Shown here: positions 1 through 9,753 of the stretch, one piece after another
Layout: the number at the start of each line of letters is the position of its first letter
Numbering within the stretch: the first letter of the stretch is position 1
Assembly: GCA_026393455.1 (NCBI GenBank)
Contig: JAPLAE010000101.1
Span: 1 to 64,000, forward strand
Direction: 5' to 3'
Length of the DNA: 64,000 bases
Origin: Actinomycetota bacterium
GTDB taxonomy: Bacteria; Actinomycetota; Acidimicrobiia; Acidimicrobiales; Acidimicrobilacustridaceae
Program-made: the position numbers and the translations under genes
Notes under the pieces: model-generated
Database searches by the model: none
Told to the model about the DNA's origin: nothing
What the model saw: only the letters and a program-made list of their open reading frames with translations

Positions 1-162
1 GACCCAACGTGGTTTGGTGCTGATGGGTTCGATGCGGGCGACAGGACGCCCGTCGAGGGTGACGATGACGGTGTCGCCTTCGAGGACGCGATCAAGGACC
101 GACCGGGTTTCGTTGCGAAGTTCACGGGCGCCGACTGTGGGCGGGTCAGAGGTGAGGGCCAT
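1..162 (-). CDS. Type II antitoxin, Phd/YefM family (partial, C-terminus outside window)
   Basis: Reverse-strand frame running off the left edge. From the ATG at 162 it reads MALTSDPPTVGARELRNET, followed by SVLDRVLEGDTVIV and then DGRPVARIEP. This is the classic Phd/YefM N-terminus (VGARELR... VL.RV..GD.V.VT..GRPVA.I.P), which binds DNA and neutralises a cognate toxin. In-frame ATGs also exist at 180 and 189. I prefer 162 because an inverted repeat sits directly upstream of it (164-192). The toxin, often a PIN-domain RNase in such modules, would lie beyond the left edge. The family call is firm; the partner is inference. Confidence 0.8.
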   Translation of the reverse strand, partial: MALTSDPPTVGARELRNETRSVLDRVLEGDTVIVTLDGRPVARIEPISTKPRWV

Positions 163-163
163 G

Positions 164-192
164 ACGATGTTGTAGCACATGTGCGACATCGT
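164..192. promoter_or_regulatory. Inverted repeat upstream of antitoxin, candidate autoregulatory operator
   Basis: ACGATGT (164-170) and ACATCGT (186-192) form perfect inverted arms around a central palindrome GCACATGTGC (175-184). Phd/YefM antitoxins typically repress their own promoter through such palindromes. If translation starts at 162, the repeat lies just upstream of the start codon. Seen by eye only. Confidence 0.4.
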
Positions 193-253
193 GCGATAGC
201 GGTCGACCGGCCATCTTTCCGCCTGCGATCTCTGCCTGATTCTAATTGTTGAG

Positions 254-282
254 TTGATTGGTCGGGATTAGGCCCCTAGAGT
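254..282 (+). promoter_or_regulatory. Putative sigma70-type promoter of metY
   Basis: TTGATT (254-259) and TAGAGT (277-282) are separated by exactly 17 nt, predicting transcription from about 289. The short leader holds a hairpin ACCGGC/GCCGGT (297-302 with 307-312) and the ribosome binding site GAGGAG (321-326). I see no riboswitch fold between 190 and 331. The same TAGAGT hexamer recurs before the leuB leader at 17169. Confidence 0.45.
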
Positions 283-331
283 CTCGCTCCTGTCCGACCG
301 GCCCGAGCCGGTTGATCGATGAGGAGTGACC

Positions 332-1642
332 ATGAGCGATAACTGGGGTTTCGATACCCGTCAGATTCACGCAGGCCAGGAGCCCGACCCCACCACCGGT
401 GCGCGCGCGGTTCCGATCTACCAAACGACCTCGTATCAGTTCCGAGACACGACCCACGCTGCGAACCTGTTCGCTCTGGCCGAGATCGGCAATATCTACA
501 CCCGCATCATGAACCCGACGCAGGGCGTTTTCGAAGCTCGTATCGCATCGCTTGAAGGGGCAACGGCAACCGCAGTTGGTCTTCCAGGCGCACTTGCAGT
601 CGCATCGGGTCAGGCTGCCGAAGCGCTTGCCATTCAGAACCTCGCTGAAGCGGGAAGCCACATCGTTGCCTCAGCAGCGTTGTACGGCGGCACCTACAAC
701 CTTCTTCACTACACACTTCCGAAGTTTGGTATCGACGCAACGTTCGTCGAAGATCCTGACAATCTCGACGAATGGCGCAATGCGATCCGTCCGAACACCA
801 AGGCGTTCTACGGCGAGACTATTGGCAACCCGCGCAATGACGTGCTCGACATCGAGGGCATTTCGAAGGTCGCGCACGAGGCCGGCATTCCGCTCATCGT
901 TGACAACACCGTCGCGTCGCCATGGCTTATTCGTCCGTTTGAGTGGGGCGCAGACATCGTCGTGCATTCGGCGACCAAGTTCATTGGTGGTCATGGCACC
1001 TCAATCGGCGGCCTCGTCGTCGACGGCGGTTCGTTCGATTTCTCGGCGAATGACAAGTTCCCGATGTTTACCGACCCCGACCCGAGTTACCACGGCCTTC
1101 AGTACTGGCCCGCCCTCGGAGCTGGTTCTTACATCATCAAGGCTCGTGTTCAGTTGCTTCGTGATCTTGGCCAGGCCATCACGCCGTTCAACTCGTTCCT
1201 GTTCCTCCAGGGTCTCGAAACGCTCAGCCTTCGCATGGAGCGTCACAACGACAACGCCGCAAAGGTTGCCGCGTATCTCGCCGGACACTCGCAGGTCGAA
1301 GAAGTGCAGCACGCCAGCCTTGCGTCATCGCCGTGGCATGAGCGGGCCAAGAAGTACACCGCCGGCAAGGGCTTCGGCTCCGTGCCCGCATTCATCATCA
1401 AGGGCGGCAAGGAAGCCGGACAGAAGTTTGTCGAAGCGCTTGAGCTGCACAGCCACGTTGCCAACATCGGTGACGTGCGCAGCCTTGCCATTCAGCCGGC
1501 AACCACAACGCATTCACAGCTCTCCGAAGCCGAGCAGATCACCGCTGGTGTGCAGCCGGGTCTCGTGCGCCTTTCGGTTGGCCTCGAGTCAATCGAGGAC
1601 ATCATCGCCGACCTCGACAAGGGCTTCGCCGCTGCGAAGTGA
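332..1642 (+). CDS. metY: O-acetylhomoserine sulfhydrylase (O-acetylhomoserine aminocarboxypropyltransferase)
   Basis: Protein of 436 aa of the Cys/Met-metabolism PLP family. It makes homocysteine (or methionine) from O-acetylhomoserine and sulfide or methanethiol in the cytoplasm. The N-terminus reads [11 protein letters not shown] and then [10 protein letters not shown], typical of MetY. The PLP-phosphate region and the PLP lysine in [11 protein letters not shown] (Lys about 216) are intact, and the length fits the family (about 430). ATG 332 is chosen over the in-frame GTG at 326 because GAGGAG (321-326) lies 5 nt upstream. A strong hairpin terminator follows, so the gene is probably monocistronic. 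Related gamma-synthases are shorter and lack this long MetY-type C-terminus. Confidence 0.93.
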   Translation: MSDNWGFDTRQIHAGQEPDPTTGARAVPIYQTTSYQFRDTTHAANLFALAEIGNIYTRIMNPTQGVFEARIASLEGATATAVGLPGALAVASGQAAEALAIQNLAEAGSHIVASAALYGGTYNLLHYTLPKFGIDATFVEDPDNLDEWRNAIRPNTKAFYGETIGNPRNDVLDIEGISKVAHEAGIPLIVDNTVASPWLIRPFEWGADIVVHSATKFIGGHGTSIGGLVVDGGSFDFSANDKFPMFTDPDPSYHGLQYWPALGAGSYIIKARVQLLRDLGQAITPFNSFLFLQGLETLSLRMERHNDNAAKVAAYLAGHSQVEEVQHASLASSPWHERAKKYTAGKGFGSVPAFIIKGGKEAGQKFVEALELHSHVANIGDVRSLAIQPATTTHSQLSEAEQITAGVQPGLVRLSVGLESIEDIIADLDKGFAAAK

Positions 1643-1666
1643 GTGTTTGGTTGTCTCAAGTTGTTG

Positions 1667-1703
1667 GAAGAGGCCCGGTCGATGACCGGGCCTCTTCGCG
1701 TTT
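1667..1703 (+). terminator. Strong hairpin terminator after metY
   Basis: A perfect 14-bp stem, GAAGAGGCCCGGTC (1667-1680) with GACCGGGCCTCTTC (1684-1697), has a 3-nt GAT loop and a weak tail GCGTTTC. The stem is very stable but the U-tract is poor, as in many actinobacterial terminators. Confidence 0.8.
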
Positions 1704-1739
1704 CTGACCGGCTACGTTCGGGGGAAACAAGGGGGAGTC

Positions 1740-2510
1740 ATGGAAGCAACATTTGATTTCAGCGGCAAGGTTGTCATCGTCACAGGTTCGACCAAAGGGT
1801 TAGGACGGGCCATGGTCGATGGTTTTGCCGACGCTGGGGCAAAGGTCGTGGTCAGCAGCCGCAAGCAAGATCTTTGTGATCAGGTCGCGGCAGAGTTGAC
1901 CGAACGCACTGGTGCCGAAGTATTTCCGTTGGCATGTCATGTCGGTGAGTGGGATTCGATCCCAGTTTTTGTCGACAAGGTCATGGAACGATTTGGTCGC
2001 ATCGATGTTCTTGTGAATAACGCCGGCATCAATCCCACGAGCGATTCGTTGATCGATACCAACATCGATCTGTGGCGCAAAGTATTTGCCGTAAACCTCG
2101 AGGGGCCATTGCGCATGGCGACATGCGTTGCTCCACATATGCGCGACTCCGGTGGCGGTTCAATCGTGAACATTGCGACGGTTGGCGCCTACAGCGGTGG
2201 TCCGGGTGTTGGTGCTTACGGTGCTTCAAAAGCAGGTCTCATCAATCTTGGGCGCACGCTGTCGAAAGAACTCGCACCGTGGAACATTCGTGTGAACACG
2301 ATTTGTCCTGGTCCGGTGAAAAGCGAACTCACTGAGGGCGCCGAACGAATGACCCCTGGTTTTTACGAGCGTGCTGCATCGGCGACCTCGTTGAAGCGAG
2401 TGGCCGAGACGGCAGAGATCATCGGCCCGGTGATGTACCTCGCCAGCGATCTGTCCTCGTTCGTCACTGGCGACGACATTGTCGTCGCAGGCGGAATGGC
2501 TCGTGGCTGA
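1740..2510 (+). CDS. Short-chain dehydrogenase/reductase (classical SDR, FabG-like)
   Basis: Protein of 256 aa, typical classical SDR length. It has the NAD(P)-binding motif VTGSTKGLG near residues 14-22, the NNAG motif near residue 95, a serine-containing strand and the catalytic YGASK near 165. The C-terminus (YLASDLSSFVTGDDIVVAGG) matches 3-oxoacyl-ACP reductase-like members. GGGGGAG about 2 nt upstream supports ATG 1740. The 3' end overlaps the next SDR, so the two are co-transcribed and probably act on the same acyl or alcohol substrate. The substrate cannot be read from sequence. Confidence 0.85.
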   Translation: MEATFDFSGKVVIVTGSTKGLGRAMVDGFADAGAKVVVSSRKQDLCDQVAAELTERTGAEVFPLACHVGEWDSIPVFVDKVMERFGRIDVLVNNAGINPTSDSLIDTNIDLWRKVFAVNLEGPLRMATCVAPHMRDSGGGSIVNIATVGAYSGGPGVGAYGASKAGLINLGRTLSKELAPWNIRVNTICPGPVKSELTEGAERMTPGFYERAASATSLKRVAETAEIIGPVMYLASDLSSFVTGDDIVVAGGMARG

Positions 2511-3459
2511 GGACATCGTCTTCAGCGGCGAGATTGCTGTCATTACGGGTGCTGGTGGTGGGTTAGGGCGCGCCTACGCGCACATGCTCGGCGAAAGGGG
2601 CTGCCGCATTGTCGTGAATGATGTTGGTCGGCCGCACGGAGACAATGTTCCCGTTGCACGCGCGGTGGTGGATGAGCTTCATGCCAAGGGAATCGAAGCG
2701 GTCGCCGATAATCACAATGCGATTTCCGAAGGTGGCGCCATCATCCAGACTGCTCTCGAAGCATTTGGTGGCGTTGACATCGTGATCAATAACGCGGGTA
2801 TTGGTGCCGGTTCACCCATGGGCCCGAATTCTGCTGAAGAGTGGCGCGAAACAATCGATGCAACGTTGCAGACCTCTATTGCCGTGACGGGCGCCGCCTG
2901 GCCTCACCTGATTGAACGTGGTGGAGGTCGAATTGTGGTTACTGGTTCGCCGGCGATGTTCGGTGCATCGACCACGATTCCCTATTCAGCGACGAAATCT
3001 TCGATGTACGGCTTCACTCGATCTGTTGCTGCTGCAGGTCGTCGACATGGCATTTTCGCCAACAACATCATGCCATCGGCCTACACCCGGCTGACTCGTT
3101 CATTGCCTCCGGGCCCCATGGCGTCGCTCTTCGCCGATCACTATCCGCCAGAAGATGTTGCTTCTTTTGTGGTGTGGCTCTGTCACCAATCGTGTGAGGT
3201 GTCGGGTGAATCGTTTTCCGTAGGCGGAGGTCGAGCCGCGCGCGTTGCGTTGGCCGAGAACCACGGAGTGCTGGTCAACGATCAGGCTCCCGAATCGTGG
3301 GCAGCACAATTCGAAGACCTCATGTCGCTCGATGAGGTTGTCTTTCCGCTTTCGATGAACGACGAAGTCACCTGGCAGGCGCACACACTCGGTAAGTCGG
3401 TGCCTGAGGAACTCGCGCCGGGCGGTCCGCTTGATTGGAATCGCAAACCTCGGCCGTAG
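2503..3459 (+). CDS. SDR family oxidoreductase with C-terminal extension (17beta-HSD4/MFE-2-like)
   Basis: Protein of 318 aa from GTG 2503. AGGCGGA at 2489-2495 is its ribosome binding site, and the start overlaps the upstream SDR by 8 nt, indicating translational coupling. Motifs are VITGAGGGLGRAYA, then NNAG and the catalytic YSATK. The C-terminal 70 residues beyond the SDR core recall peroxisomal multifunctional enzyme type 2 dehydrogenases, which act on 3-hydroxyacyl-CoA. A role in beta-oxidation-like chemistry is plausible but inferred. The gene ends 12 nt from the convergent serC. Confidence 0.82.
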   Translation: MAEDIVFSGEIAVITGAGGGLGRAYAHMLGERGCRIVVNDVGRPHGDNVPVARAVVDELHAKGIEAVADNHNAISEGGAIIQTALEAFGGVDIVINNAGIGAGSPMGPNSAEEWRETIDATLQTSIAVTGAAWPHLIERGGGRIVVTGSPAMFGASTTIPYSATKSSMYGFTRSVAAAGRRHGIFANNIMPSAYTRLTRSLPPGPMASLFADHYPPEDVASFVVWLCHQSCEVSGESFSVGGGRAARVALAENHGVLVNDQAPESWAAQFEDLMSLDEVVFPLSMNDEVTWQAHTLGKSVPEELAPGGPLDWNRKPRP

Positions 3460-3471
3460 CCAAACGGTTGG

Positions 3472-4596
3472 TCAGAGGTTCTCGACCACGTAATCGACGC
3501 ACTTGGTAAGCGCTTCGACATCTTCGGGATCAATTGCCGGGAACATCGCGACGCGGATCTGATTGCGGCCAAGTTTGCGGTAGCTGTCGGTATCGACAAT
3601 GCCATTTGCGCGGAGCACTTTGTTGACTTCGTCGGCCGAAACCGAATCGTCGAAGTCGATGGTGGCAACAACGTGGCTGCGCTCATCTGGATTCGCGACA
3701 AACGGCGATGCATACGAAGAGGCTTCGGCCCATGAGTACATAATTTCGGCGGAACGGTCGCACCGCGACGCGGCAAAGTGCAGGCCTCCGTTGTCGTTTA
3801 CCCATTCGACCTGCTGTACGGCAAGGAACACCGTGGCAAGTGCTGGCGTGTTGTAGGTCTGGTCTTTGCGTGAGTTGTCGAGCGCAGTGGTGAGGCTGAG
3901 CGATTCGGGAATCCAGCGCCCTGATGCACCGATCTTTTCGATGCGTTCGATAGCAGCGGGGGAGACGGCTGCCAGCCAAAGTCCGCCGTCAGACGCGAGG
4001 CACTTCTGAGGGGCGAAGTAATACACATCGGTTTGTGAGGCATCGAAGCGAAGACCACCAGCAGCAGAAGTTGCATCGACGAGAACGATTGCTTTGCCTT
4101 CGGAGCCAGCAGGGCGCACCAACGGCATCGAGACACCGGTTGACGTTTCGTTATGTGTAAACGCGTAGGTGTCGATTGCGTCGTCGACGATCGGCTGCGG
4201 GTGGGTTCCGACATCGCTCTTGATGACTACGGGGTCGTCGAGGAACGGCGCCGCAGCCGCGGCTTGCGCAAACTTGGACGAGAACTCACCGAAGGTGAGA
4301 TGTTGGCTTCGTCGATCGATGAGGCCGAAGGTGGCGATATCCCAGAACACGGTGGAGCCACCGTTGCCGAGCATGATTTCGTAGCCGTCGGGAAGGGCGA
4401 ACATTTCGGCCAGCCCATTGCGCAGGCGGCTCACCATGTACTTCACGGTGTCTTGTCGGTGGCTGGTGCCGAGGTACTCGCTACCGGCCTCAGCCAGTGC
4501 TGCAACGGCCTCGGGGCGAACCTTCGAGGGGCCACAACCAAAGCGGCCGTCGGCGGGAAGGAGATCGGTGGGGATGGTGATGGGGGATGTGCTCAC
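3472..4596 (-). CDS. serC: Phosphoserine aminotransferase (actinobacterial type)
   Basis: Protein of 374 aa. It transaminates 3-phosphohydroxypyruvate to phosphoserine, the step after SerA (encoded at 7965). The N-terminus PADGRFGCGPSKVR, the internal HNETSTGVS and the PLP-lysine segment YFAPQKCLASDGGLWLA are diagnostic of the actinobacterial SerC branch. The start is the GTG at 4596 (V-S-T-S-P-I). A longer upstream frame lacks family similarity. GACGAT, 6 nt before this GTG, could be a -10 of a leaderless promoter. Divergent from aspC, sharing the 4597-4724 spacer. Confidence 0.93.
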   Translation of the reverse strand: MSTSPITIPTDLLPADGRFGCGPSKVRPEAVAALAEAGSEYLGTSHRQDTVKYMVSRLRNGLAEMFALPDGYEIMLGNGGSTVFWDIATFGLIDRRSQHLTFGEFSSKFAQAAAAAPFLDDPVVIKSDVGTHPQPIVDDAIDTYAFTHNETSTGVSMPLVRPAGSEGKAIVLVDATSAAGGLRFDASQTDVYYFAPQKCLASDGGLWLAAVSPAAIERIEKIGASGRWIPESLSLTTALDNSRKDQTYNTPALATVFLAVQQVEWVNDNGGLHFAASRCDRSAEIMYSWAEASSYASPFVANPDERSHVVATIDFDDSVSADEVNKVLRANGIVDTDSYRKLGRNQIRVAMFPAIDPEDVEALTKCVDYVVENL

Positions 4597-4724
4597 CTCT
4601 CCATCGTCGCACTCCGAGAGGGTGGTCGCGTTACGCTGTGAGTCACACCGAATTCGATGCGGGGGAGGGTCGCTGAACCGGTAGCGTGCGGGCGCCCACT
4701 TCAGTCGATCCAAGGACTTCCCCA

Positions 4725-5930
4725 ATGGCCACAGAGCGCCTCTCTCGCCGTGTCTCCGCCATCACCGAATCTGCGACCCTTGCGGTCGATGCCCGGGCCA
4801 AAGCGCTGAAGGCCGCCGGCGAGCCCGTCATCGGGTTCGGTGCAGGTGAGCCTGACTTCCCGACACCGGCCCATGTGGTCGAGGCGGCCATTGAAGCTGC
4901 TCGCGACGTCAAGAATCATCGCTATACCCCTGCTGCTGGTCTGCCGGAACTGAAAGAAGCGATCGCAGCCAAGACGCTTCGCGATTCCAATGTTGTGGTC
5001 TCTCCGAGTCAGGTGCTCGTCACTAATGGCGGAAAGCATGCCGTCTACAACACCTTCGAAGCACTGTTGAACCCTGGCGATGAAGTTCTGCTTCCGGCGC
5101 CGTACTGGACCACCTATCCCGAGCCCATCGCACTCGCCGGTGGAGTTTCGGTTGTGCTTTCCACCGATGTTGAATCAGGTTTCCGCGTCACCGTTGAACA
5201 ACTTGAAGCAGCGCGCACAGACAAGACTAAGGCGCTTGTGTTCGTTTCGCCTTCGAACCCAACCGGAGCGGTGTACCCGCCCGAAGAAGTTCGTGCAATT
5301 GGTGAGTGGGCCCTCAAGCACGGCATCTGGGTCATCACCGATGAAATCTACGAACACCTCACCTTCGACGACAACGTGTTCACCTCGATCCTGGCTGAGG
5401 TTCCTGGTCTTGCCGACACCTGCGTGATTCTCAACGGCGTGGCGAAGACCTATGCCATGACGGGTTGGCGCGTCGGCTGGATGATCGGTCCTGCCGATCT
5501 CATTAAGGCTGCCACCAACCTTCAGTCGCATTCGACATCAAACGTGGCCAACGTTTCTCAGCGTGCCGCTATCGCCGCGCTCGAAGGTGGTCTCGAATGT
5601 GTCGAAGAAATGCGCGAAGCATTTGCTCGTCGTGCGATCCTCATTCATGGGCTACTCAATGACATTCCCGGGGTCACCTGCATGGTTCCCCAAGGTGCGT
5701 TCTATGCGTTCCCGTCGATGGAAGGTTTGTTCGGTCGCAACTTCGGCGACGTAACGCCCACGACAACCTCGGAACTGTGCGAGGTCATTCTCGACCAGGC
5801 AAAGGTTGCGCTTGTTCCTGGCGAAGCATTTGATGCGCCGGGGTATGTACGTATTTCTTTTGCTGTCAGTGATGCTGACATCGTCGAAGGCATCGGCCGC
5901 ATAGCGGAACTCGTCGCAAAGAGCAGCTGA
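4725..5930 (+). CDS. aspC: Pyridoxal-phosphate aminotransferase class I, aspartate aminotransferase
   Basis: Protein of 401 aa, fold-type I aminotransferase interconverting aspartate/2-oxoglutarate and oxaloacetate/glutamate. It shows [12 protein letters not shown] near the N-terminus, [11 protein letters not shown], the NPTG motif in [18 protein letters not shown], and the PLP lysine in [16 protein letters not shown], followed by a C-terminal arginine motif in [11 protein letters not shown] 4725 has AAGGA 8 nt upstream. Earlier in-frame codons are not conserved family sequence. It is followed after 7 nt by the S9 peptidase remnant, so the two were probably one transcript. Confidence 0.9.
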   Translation: MATERLSRRVSAITESATLAVDARAKALKAAGEPVIGFGAGEPDFPTPAHVVEAAIEAARDVKNHRYTPAAGLPELKEAIAAKTLRDSNVVVSPSQVLVTNGGKHAVYNTFEALLNPGDEVLLPAPYWTTYPEPIALAGGVSVVLSTDVESGFRVTVEQLEAARTDKTKALVFVSPSNPTGAVYPPEEVRAIGEWALKHGIWVITDEIYEHLTFDDNVFTSILAEVPGLADTCVILNGVAKTYAMTGWRVGWMIGPADLIKAATNLQSHSTSNVANVSQRAAIAALEGGLECVEEMREAFARRAILIHGLLNDIPGVTCMVPQGAFYAFPSMEGLFGRNFGDVTPTTTSELCEVILDQAKVALVPGEAFDAPGYVRISFAVSDADIVEGIGRIAELVAKSS

Positions 5931-5937
5931 TCAACTG

Positions 5938-7909
5938 ATGACAACTGCGCCGTTCGGTTCGTGGTCTTCGCCGATCACCACCGATCTCATCGTTTCCAAA
6001 TCAGTCTCTATCGGCGAGGTTTTCGTCGGCGGCAACGATGTCTGGTGGAGCGAAGCTCGACCCGAAGAGGGTGGACGGGTGCAGTTGGTCCGCCATCATC
6101 CCGGTGGCGGAGCCGTCGATGTTCTGCCCGAGGGTTTCGGTGCGCGCACGCGTGTGCACGAATACGGCGGCGGTGCGTGGTGGCTGCATGGTTCCGATGT
6201 TGTGTTCGTGAATTGGGCGGACCAACGGCTCTATCGCTTGGCTGCTGGCACCTCGACCCCAACGCCTCTGACTCCTGAGCCCGCCGACCGTCATAGCGAT
6301 CGTTACGCCGACGGTCGATTCACTGCCGATGGCCGATGGGTGGTGTGTGTACGCGAACGACACGAAAGCGCCGACGCCGAACCAATCAACGAGATTGTTG
6401 CGGTGCGCGTGCATCACAACGGTGAACCGGCCGAACCAGTTGTTCTCGTTTCGGGTTCCGATTTTGTTGCTGCACCTCGTGTGAATCCTTCCGGCAACGT
6501 GCTCACGTGGTTCCGTTGGAACCATCCCGATATGCCATGGGACGGCACCGAACTTTGCGTTGCTTCGATGTACGACGATCAGTCGGACGATGGACAGATC
6601 GTTGTTGGCGACACTCGTGTTGTTGCCGGTGGCCGCGATGAATCCATTACGCAGCCCGAGTGGGCGCCCGATGGGTCGTTGTTGTTCATCTCGGATCGCA
6701 CCGATTGGTGGAACCTCTATCGAGTCTCCGCTGATGCAGTTCATGAACTCGTTGCGAATGGTGTTGCTGCTGAAGCACTTCCGATTGCGCCAGTCGATGC
6801 GGAAATCGGTGTGCCGCATTGGGTGTTCGATAATTCGCGCTACGCGATCCTTGCCGACGGGCGCATTCTCGTTGCCTGGTTCAGGTTGGGCATCGATCAT
6901 CTCGGTGTCATTCCCGCTGGCGGCGGTGCGATGGTTCCGCTCGAGTCGCCGTTCACCGCGCTGTCCTCAGTGCGCGCGTTTGGTTACGGCGCAGTTGTTG
7001 TCGGAGCGTCGCCAACCTCCGAAGCCGTCGTCGCCGTGCTCGATATTCCATCGAAGCCCGATATTGACGGTTCGACCTCAGTTCTTTCGGCACCGTTGCG
7101 GCCAGCACGCGACTTAGGCGTCGGTATCGAGTGGTACTCGACGCCTGAGCCGATCACGTTCGCAACCTCGGGTGATCGGTTCGCCCACGGTCTGTACTAC
7201 CCGCCAACAAACCCAGACTTTTCAGCGCCCGACGACGAGCGCGCGCCGCTCATTGTTTTGAGTCACGGCGGGCCCACGTCAGCTGCTCGTCCGCAACTCA
7301 ATCTCGGGGTGCAGTTCTGGACGTCACGCGGCTTCGGCGTTGTCGATGTCAACTACGGCGGCTGATGTCGACGATTCCATCGCCGCAACGCGTCTTCTCA
7401 TCGATCGCGGTGATGCCGATCGCGATCGACTCATTATCCGCGGTGGAAGCGCTGGCGGTTTCACCACGCTGAGCGCTCTCACATTCCGCGATGTTTTCGC
7501 TGCTGGCTGCAGTCTTTACGGCGTGGCCGATCTTGAAGCCCTGGCCCGCGACACACACAAGTTCGAAGCTCGCTATCTCGACTCGCTCGTTGGCCCTTGG
7601 CCGGCCCGCAGCGACATTTACGTCGAGCGTTCTCCGATCCATCACGTCGAAGACCTCGAATGTCCCTTAATCGTGTTGCAAGGCCTTGAAGATGAAATCG
7701 TGCCACCGAACCAATCGCAAATGATTGTCGAAGCGCTCGATGCCAATGGCGTGCCGTGGGCCTACCTCGAATTCGAGGGCGAACAGCATGGTTTCCGTCA
7801 AGCCGCCACGATCAAACGAGCGCTTGAGGCCGAGGCCTACTTCTATAGCAAGGTGCTTGGTTTCGATCTCGCCGACGATGTCGAGCCCATCGATATCGCT
7901 CATCTCTGA
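5938..7909 (+). pseudogene. S9 family (prolyl oligopeptidase-type) peptidase, frame disrupted
   Basis: The first frame (5938-7365) encodes the beta-propeller and the start of the alpha/beta-hydrolase domain, ending in GVVDVNYGG then TGA at 7363. The rest continues in another frame as [17 protein letters not shown], with the nucleophile RGGSAGG, the acid in LEDEIVPP and the histidine in EGEQHGF. Homologues have about 17-20 residues (YGGSTGYGRAYR... WG-type) between these two parts; they are absent here. The lesion at about 7357-7365 is therefore a deletion whose length is not a multiple of three, not a one-base slip. All catalytic residues remain, but an intact protein cannot be made. Genuine pseudogene or assembly error cannot be told apart here. 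Confidence 0.78.
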
Positions 7910-7964
7910 CTCTTCACGCAACTGGGTTGGCGACGCACCGTTGCGCCCGTAAGGATGGACCCCT

Positions 7965-9521
7965 ATGGCACGGATTCTTGTTACTGAAACCATCGCTGAT
8001 GGCGGCCTCGATCGCCTCCGCGCTGCTGGACACACCGTCGATGTGCAGGAGGGTCTGAGCCCCGAGCAGCTCGTCGAGGCCATCAAGGGAGCCCACGCGC
8101 TCATCATCCGTTCGGCTACCGATGTCACCGCTGAGGTCCTGGCTGCTGGAACCGACCTCATCGTGGTTGGTCGCGCTGGTATTGGTCTCGACAATGTCGA
8201 CACCGCGGCCGCCACCGAACGCGGTGTCATGGTTGTGAACGCGCCTCAGTCCAACATTCTGTCCGCTGCCGAACACACCATGGCGTTGTTGCTGTCGATG
8301 GCACGCAACGTTCCCCAAGCTCATGCCGCTCTCGTTGCTGGCCGCTGGGAACGCAGTCGCTGGACCGGCATTGAACTTTCCGACAAGACACTTGGTGTTG
8401 TCGGCCTTGGTCGTATCGGCAAGTTGGTTGCACAACGGGCAATGGCCTTCGGAATGAAGATCGTGGCCTACGACCCCTTCGTTTCTCCCGAGATGGCTCG
8501 CCAGATTAACATCGAGATCGTCGATCTCGACGCGCTCCTTTCTGTTTCCGATTTCGTCACGCTGCATGTAGCCAAAACTCCCGAAACCGTTGGCCTTATT
8601 AACGCTGAGCGCTTAGCCAAGGCGAAGAAGGGCATTCGCATCGTGAATGTGGCTCGTGGCGGCATCATCGTCGAAAGCGATCTGGCTGACGCGATTCGTT
8701 CTGGTCATGTTGGTGGCGCTGCCATCGACGTGTTCGATAAGGAACCCACCACCGAATCTCCGCTCTTTGAACTCCCCGAGGTTGTTGTCACTCCGCATCT
8801 CGGTGCCAGCACGCACGAAGCGCAGGACAAAGCCGGCGACACCATTGCCGAAATGGTTGGCCTCGCACTTGCCGGTGAATTCGTCCCGTTCGCGGTAAAC
8901 GTCAACGCTGCTGAAGCCAGCGAAACCGTTCGCCCGTTCCTTTCGCTTGCCGAACGACTCGGTGCAACCTTTGGCGGACTCGCCACGGGTGTCGAGGCAC
9001 TCGAGGTTTCCTACGAAGGGGAAATCGGCGGCTACGACACGCGCATCCTCACGTTGTCGTTGCTCAAGGGTTTCTTTGGTCGCATCAGCGATGATCCGGT
9101 GTCGTATGTGAACGCGCCGAAGATGGCCGAAGAACGCGGTATCACCGTTACCGAAACCACCACGACCACGGCGCATAACTTCGTGAACCTCATCACCATT
9201 CGGGGTGGCGCTCACTCGCTTGCTGGCACCCTCATGGGTCTCGATGGTGAAGCTCGCCTCGTGATGGTCGACGATCACCGCGTTGATGTTCCGCCGGCCA
9301 ATCACATGCTCGTGGTTCGTAACGACGACCGCCCCGGCATGATCGGACTCGTCGGCACCATCGTTGGTGAATCGGGTCTCAATATCGCCGATATGGACGT
9401 CGGCCAGGCCCCGAGCGGCGCCTCCGCGATGATGGTGCTGTCCATCACCGATGCGGTTCCGGCTGAGGTATGCGAGCGCCTCCGTGCAGTCGAAGGCATT
9501 GTTTCCGTCGACGCCATCTGA
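7965..9521 (+). CDS. serA: D-3-phosphoglycerate dehydrogenase (long form with ACT domain)
   Basis: Protein of 518 aa. It oxidises 3-phosphoglycerate to 3-phosphohydroxypyruvate, the first step of serine synthesis. It has the Rossmann motif [13 protein letters not shown] near residue 145, [10 protein letters not shown], the catalytic [14 protein letters not shown] near 280, then an intervening substrate-binding (ASB) domain, and a C-terminal ACT domain ([18 protein letters not shown]), probably for serine feedback. The length matches actinobacterial SerA (about 525-530). AAGGA lies upstream of ATG 7965. It works with SerC at 3472. The leuA leader begins 76 nt downstream, and no clear terminator is seen between. 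Confidence 0.95.
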   Translation: MARILVTETIADGGLDRLRAAGHTVDVQEGLSPEQLVEAIKGAHALIIRSATDVTAEVLAAGTDLIVVGRAGIGLDNVDTAAATERGVMVVNAPQSNILSAAEHTMALLLSMARNVPQAHAALVAGRWERSRWTGIELSDKTLGVVGLGRIGKLVAQRAMAFGMKIVAYDPFVSPEMARQINIEIVDLDALLSVSDFVTLHVAKTPETVGLINAERLAKAKKGIRIVNVARGGIIVESDLADAIRSGHVGGAAIDVFDKEPTTESPLFELPEVVVTPHLGASTHEAQDKAGDTIAEMVGLALAGEFVPFAVNVNAAEASETVRPFLSLAERLGATFGGLATGVEALEVSYEGEIGGYDTRILTLSLLKGFFGRISDDPVSYVNAPKMAEERGITVTETTTTTAHNFVNLITIRGGAHSLAGTLMGLDGEARLVMVDDHRVDVPPANHMLVVRNDDRPGMIGLVGTIVGESGLNIADMDVGQAPSGASAMMVLSITDAVPAEVCERLRAVEGIVSVDAI

Positions 9522-9597
9522 GGCCAGCGCTCCCTTTGGGGTAGTGGGGGATTGCCCCATGGTTGCTTTCGCCATAGGAACCCGGCAGACTCTTGCC

Positions 9598-9633
9598 ATG
9601 CGTTCTATTGCTTTGGAGCTTCTACTTCGTTAG
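9598..9633 (+). CDS. Leucine-rich leader peptide of leuA (11 aa)
   Basis: ATG CGT TCT ATT GCT TTG GAG CTT CTA CTT CGT TAG encodes M-R-S-I-A-L-E-L-L-L-R. Four of eleven codons are Leu, three of them nearly adjacent just before the stop, including CTA, a codon that looks uncommon in this window. A -10-like hexamer CAGACT at 9586-9591 puts the predicted +1 exactly on the A of the ATG, so the leader is probably leaderless. It sits directly upstream of two alternative hairpins and leuA. This is the standard layout of ribosome-mediated leucine attenuation. Confidence 0.8.
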   Translation: MRSIALELLLR

Positions 9634-9690
9634 GCGGGTGCCACATATGGCGCCTGCCAACCTCCTGCGCCCTCGGGCCGGGAGGTTTTT
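9633..9690 (+). promoter_or_regulatory. Leucine attenuator: pause hairpin, antiterminator and intrinsic terminator
   Basis: Arm 1 GGCGGGTGCC (9633-9642) pairs over 10 bp, with two G-U pairs, with arm 2 GGCGCCTGCC (9649-9658). The terminator is AACCTCC (9659-9665) with GGAGGTT (9681-9687) plus internal pairs, followed by a run of T (T6 at 9686-9691). Arm 2 can instead pair GGCGC (9649-9653) with GCGCC (9667-9671), which would destroy the terminator. A ribosome stalled on the Leu codons covers arm 1 and favours this antiterminator. Confidence 0.78.
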
Positions 9691-9753
9691 TCGTTCTCCG
9701 GCCAGTTTCTGTTTGTTCCCCGAGCTACACCACATGCCCTGAAAGGCACCTTT

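Noticed and set aside
190-331. Possible SAM or other riboswitch before metY
   Set aside because: Only a 6-bp hairpin is present; no multi-stem core, kink-turn or conserved SAM-riboswitch sequence could be found.
552-1685. Long overlapping frame inside metY
   Set aside because: Low-complexity Arg/Ser/Thr-rich translation in the +1 frame of a strongly conserved gene; a codon-bias shadow.
8613-9599. Long antisense frame across serA
   Set aside because: It mirrors the third-codon bias of serA, has no recognisable domain and no ribosome site.
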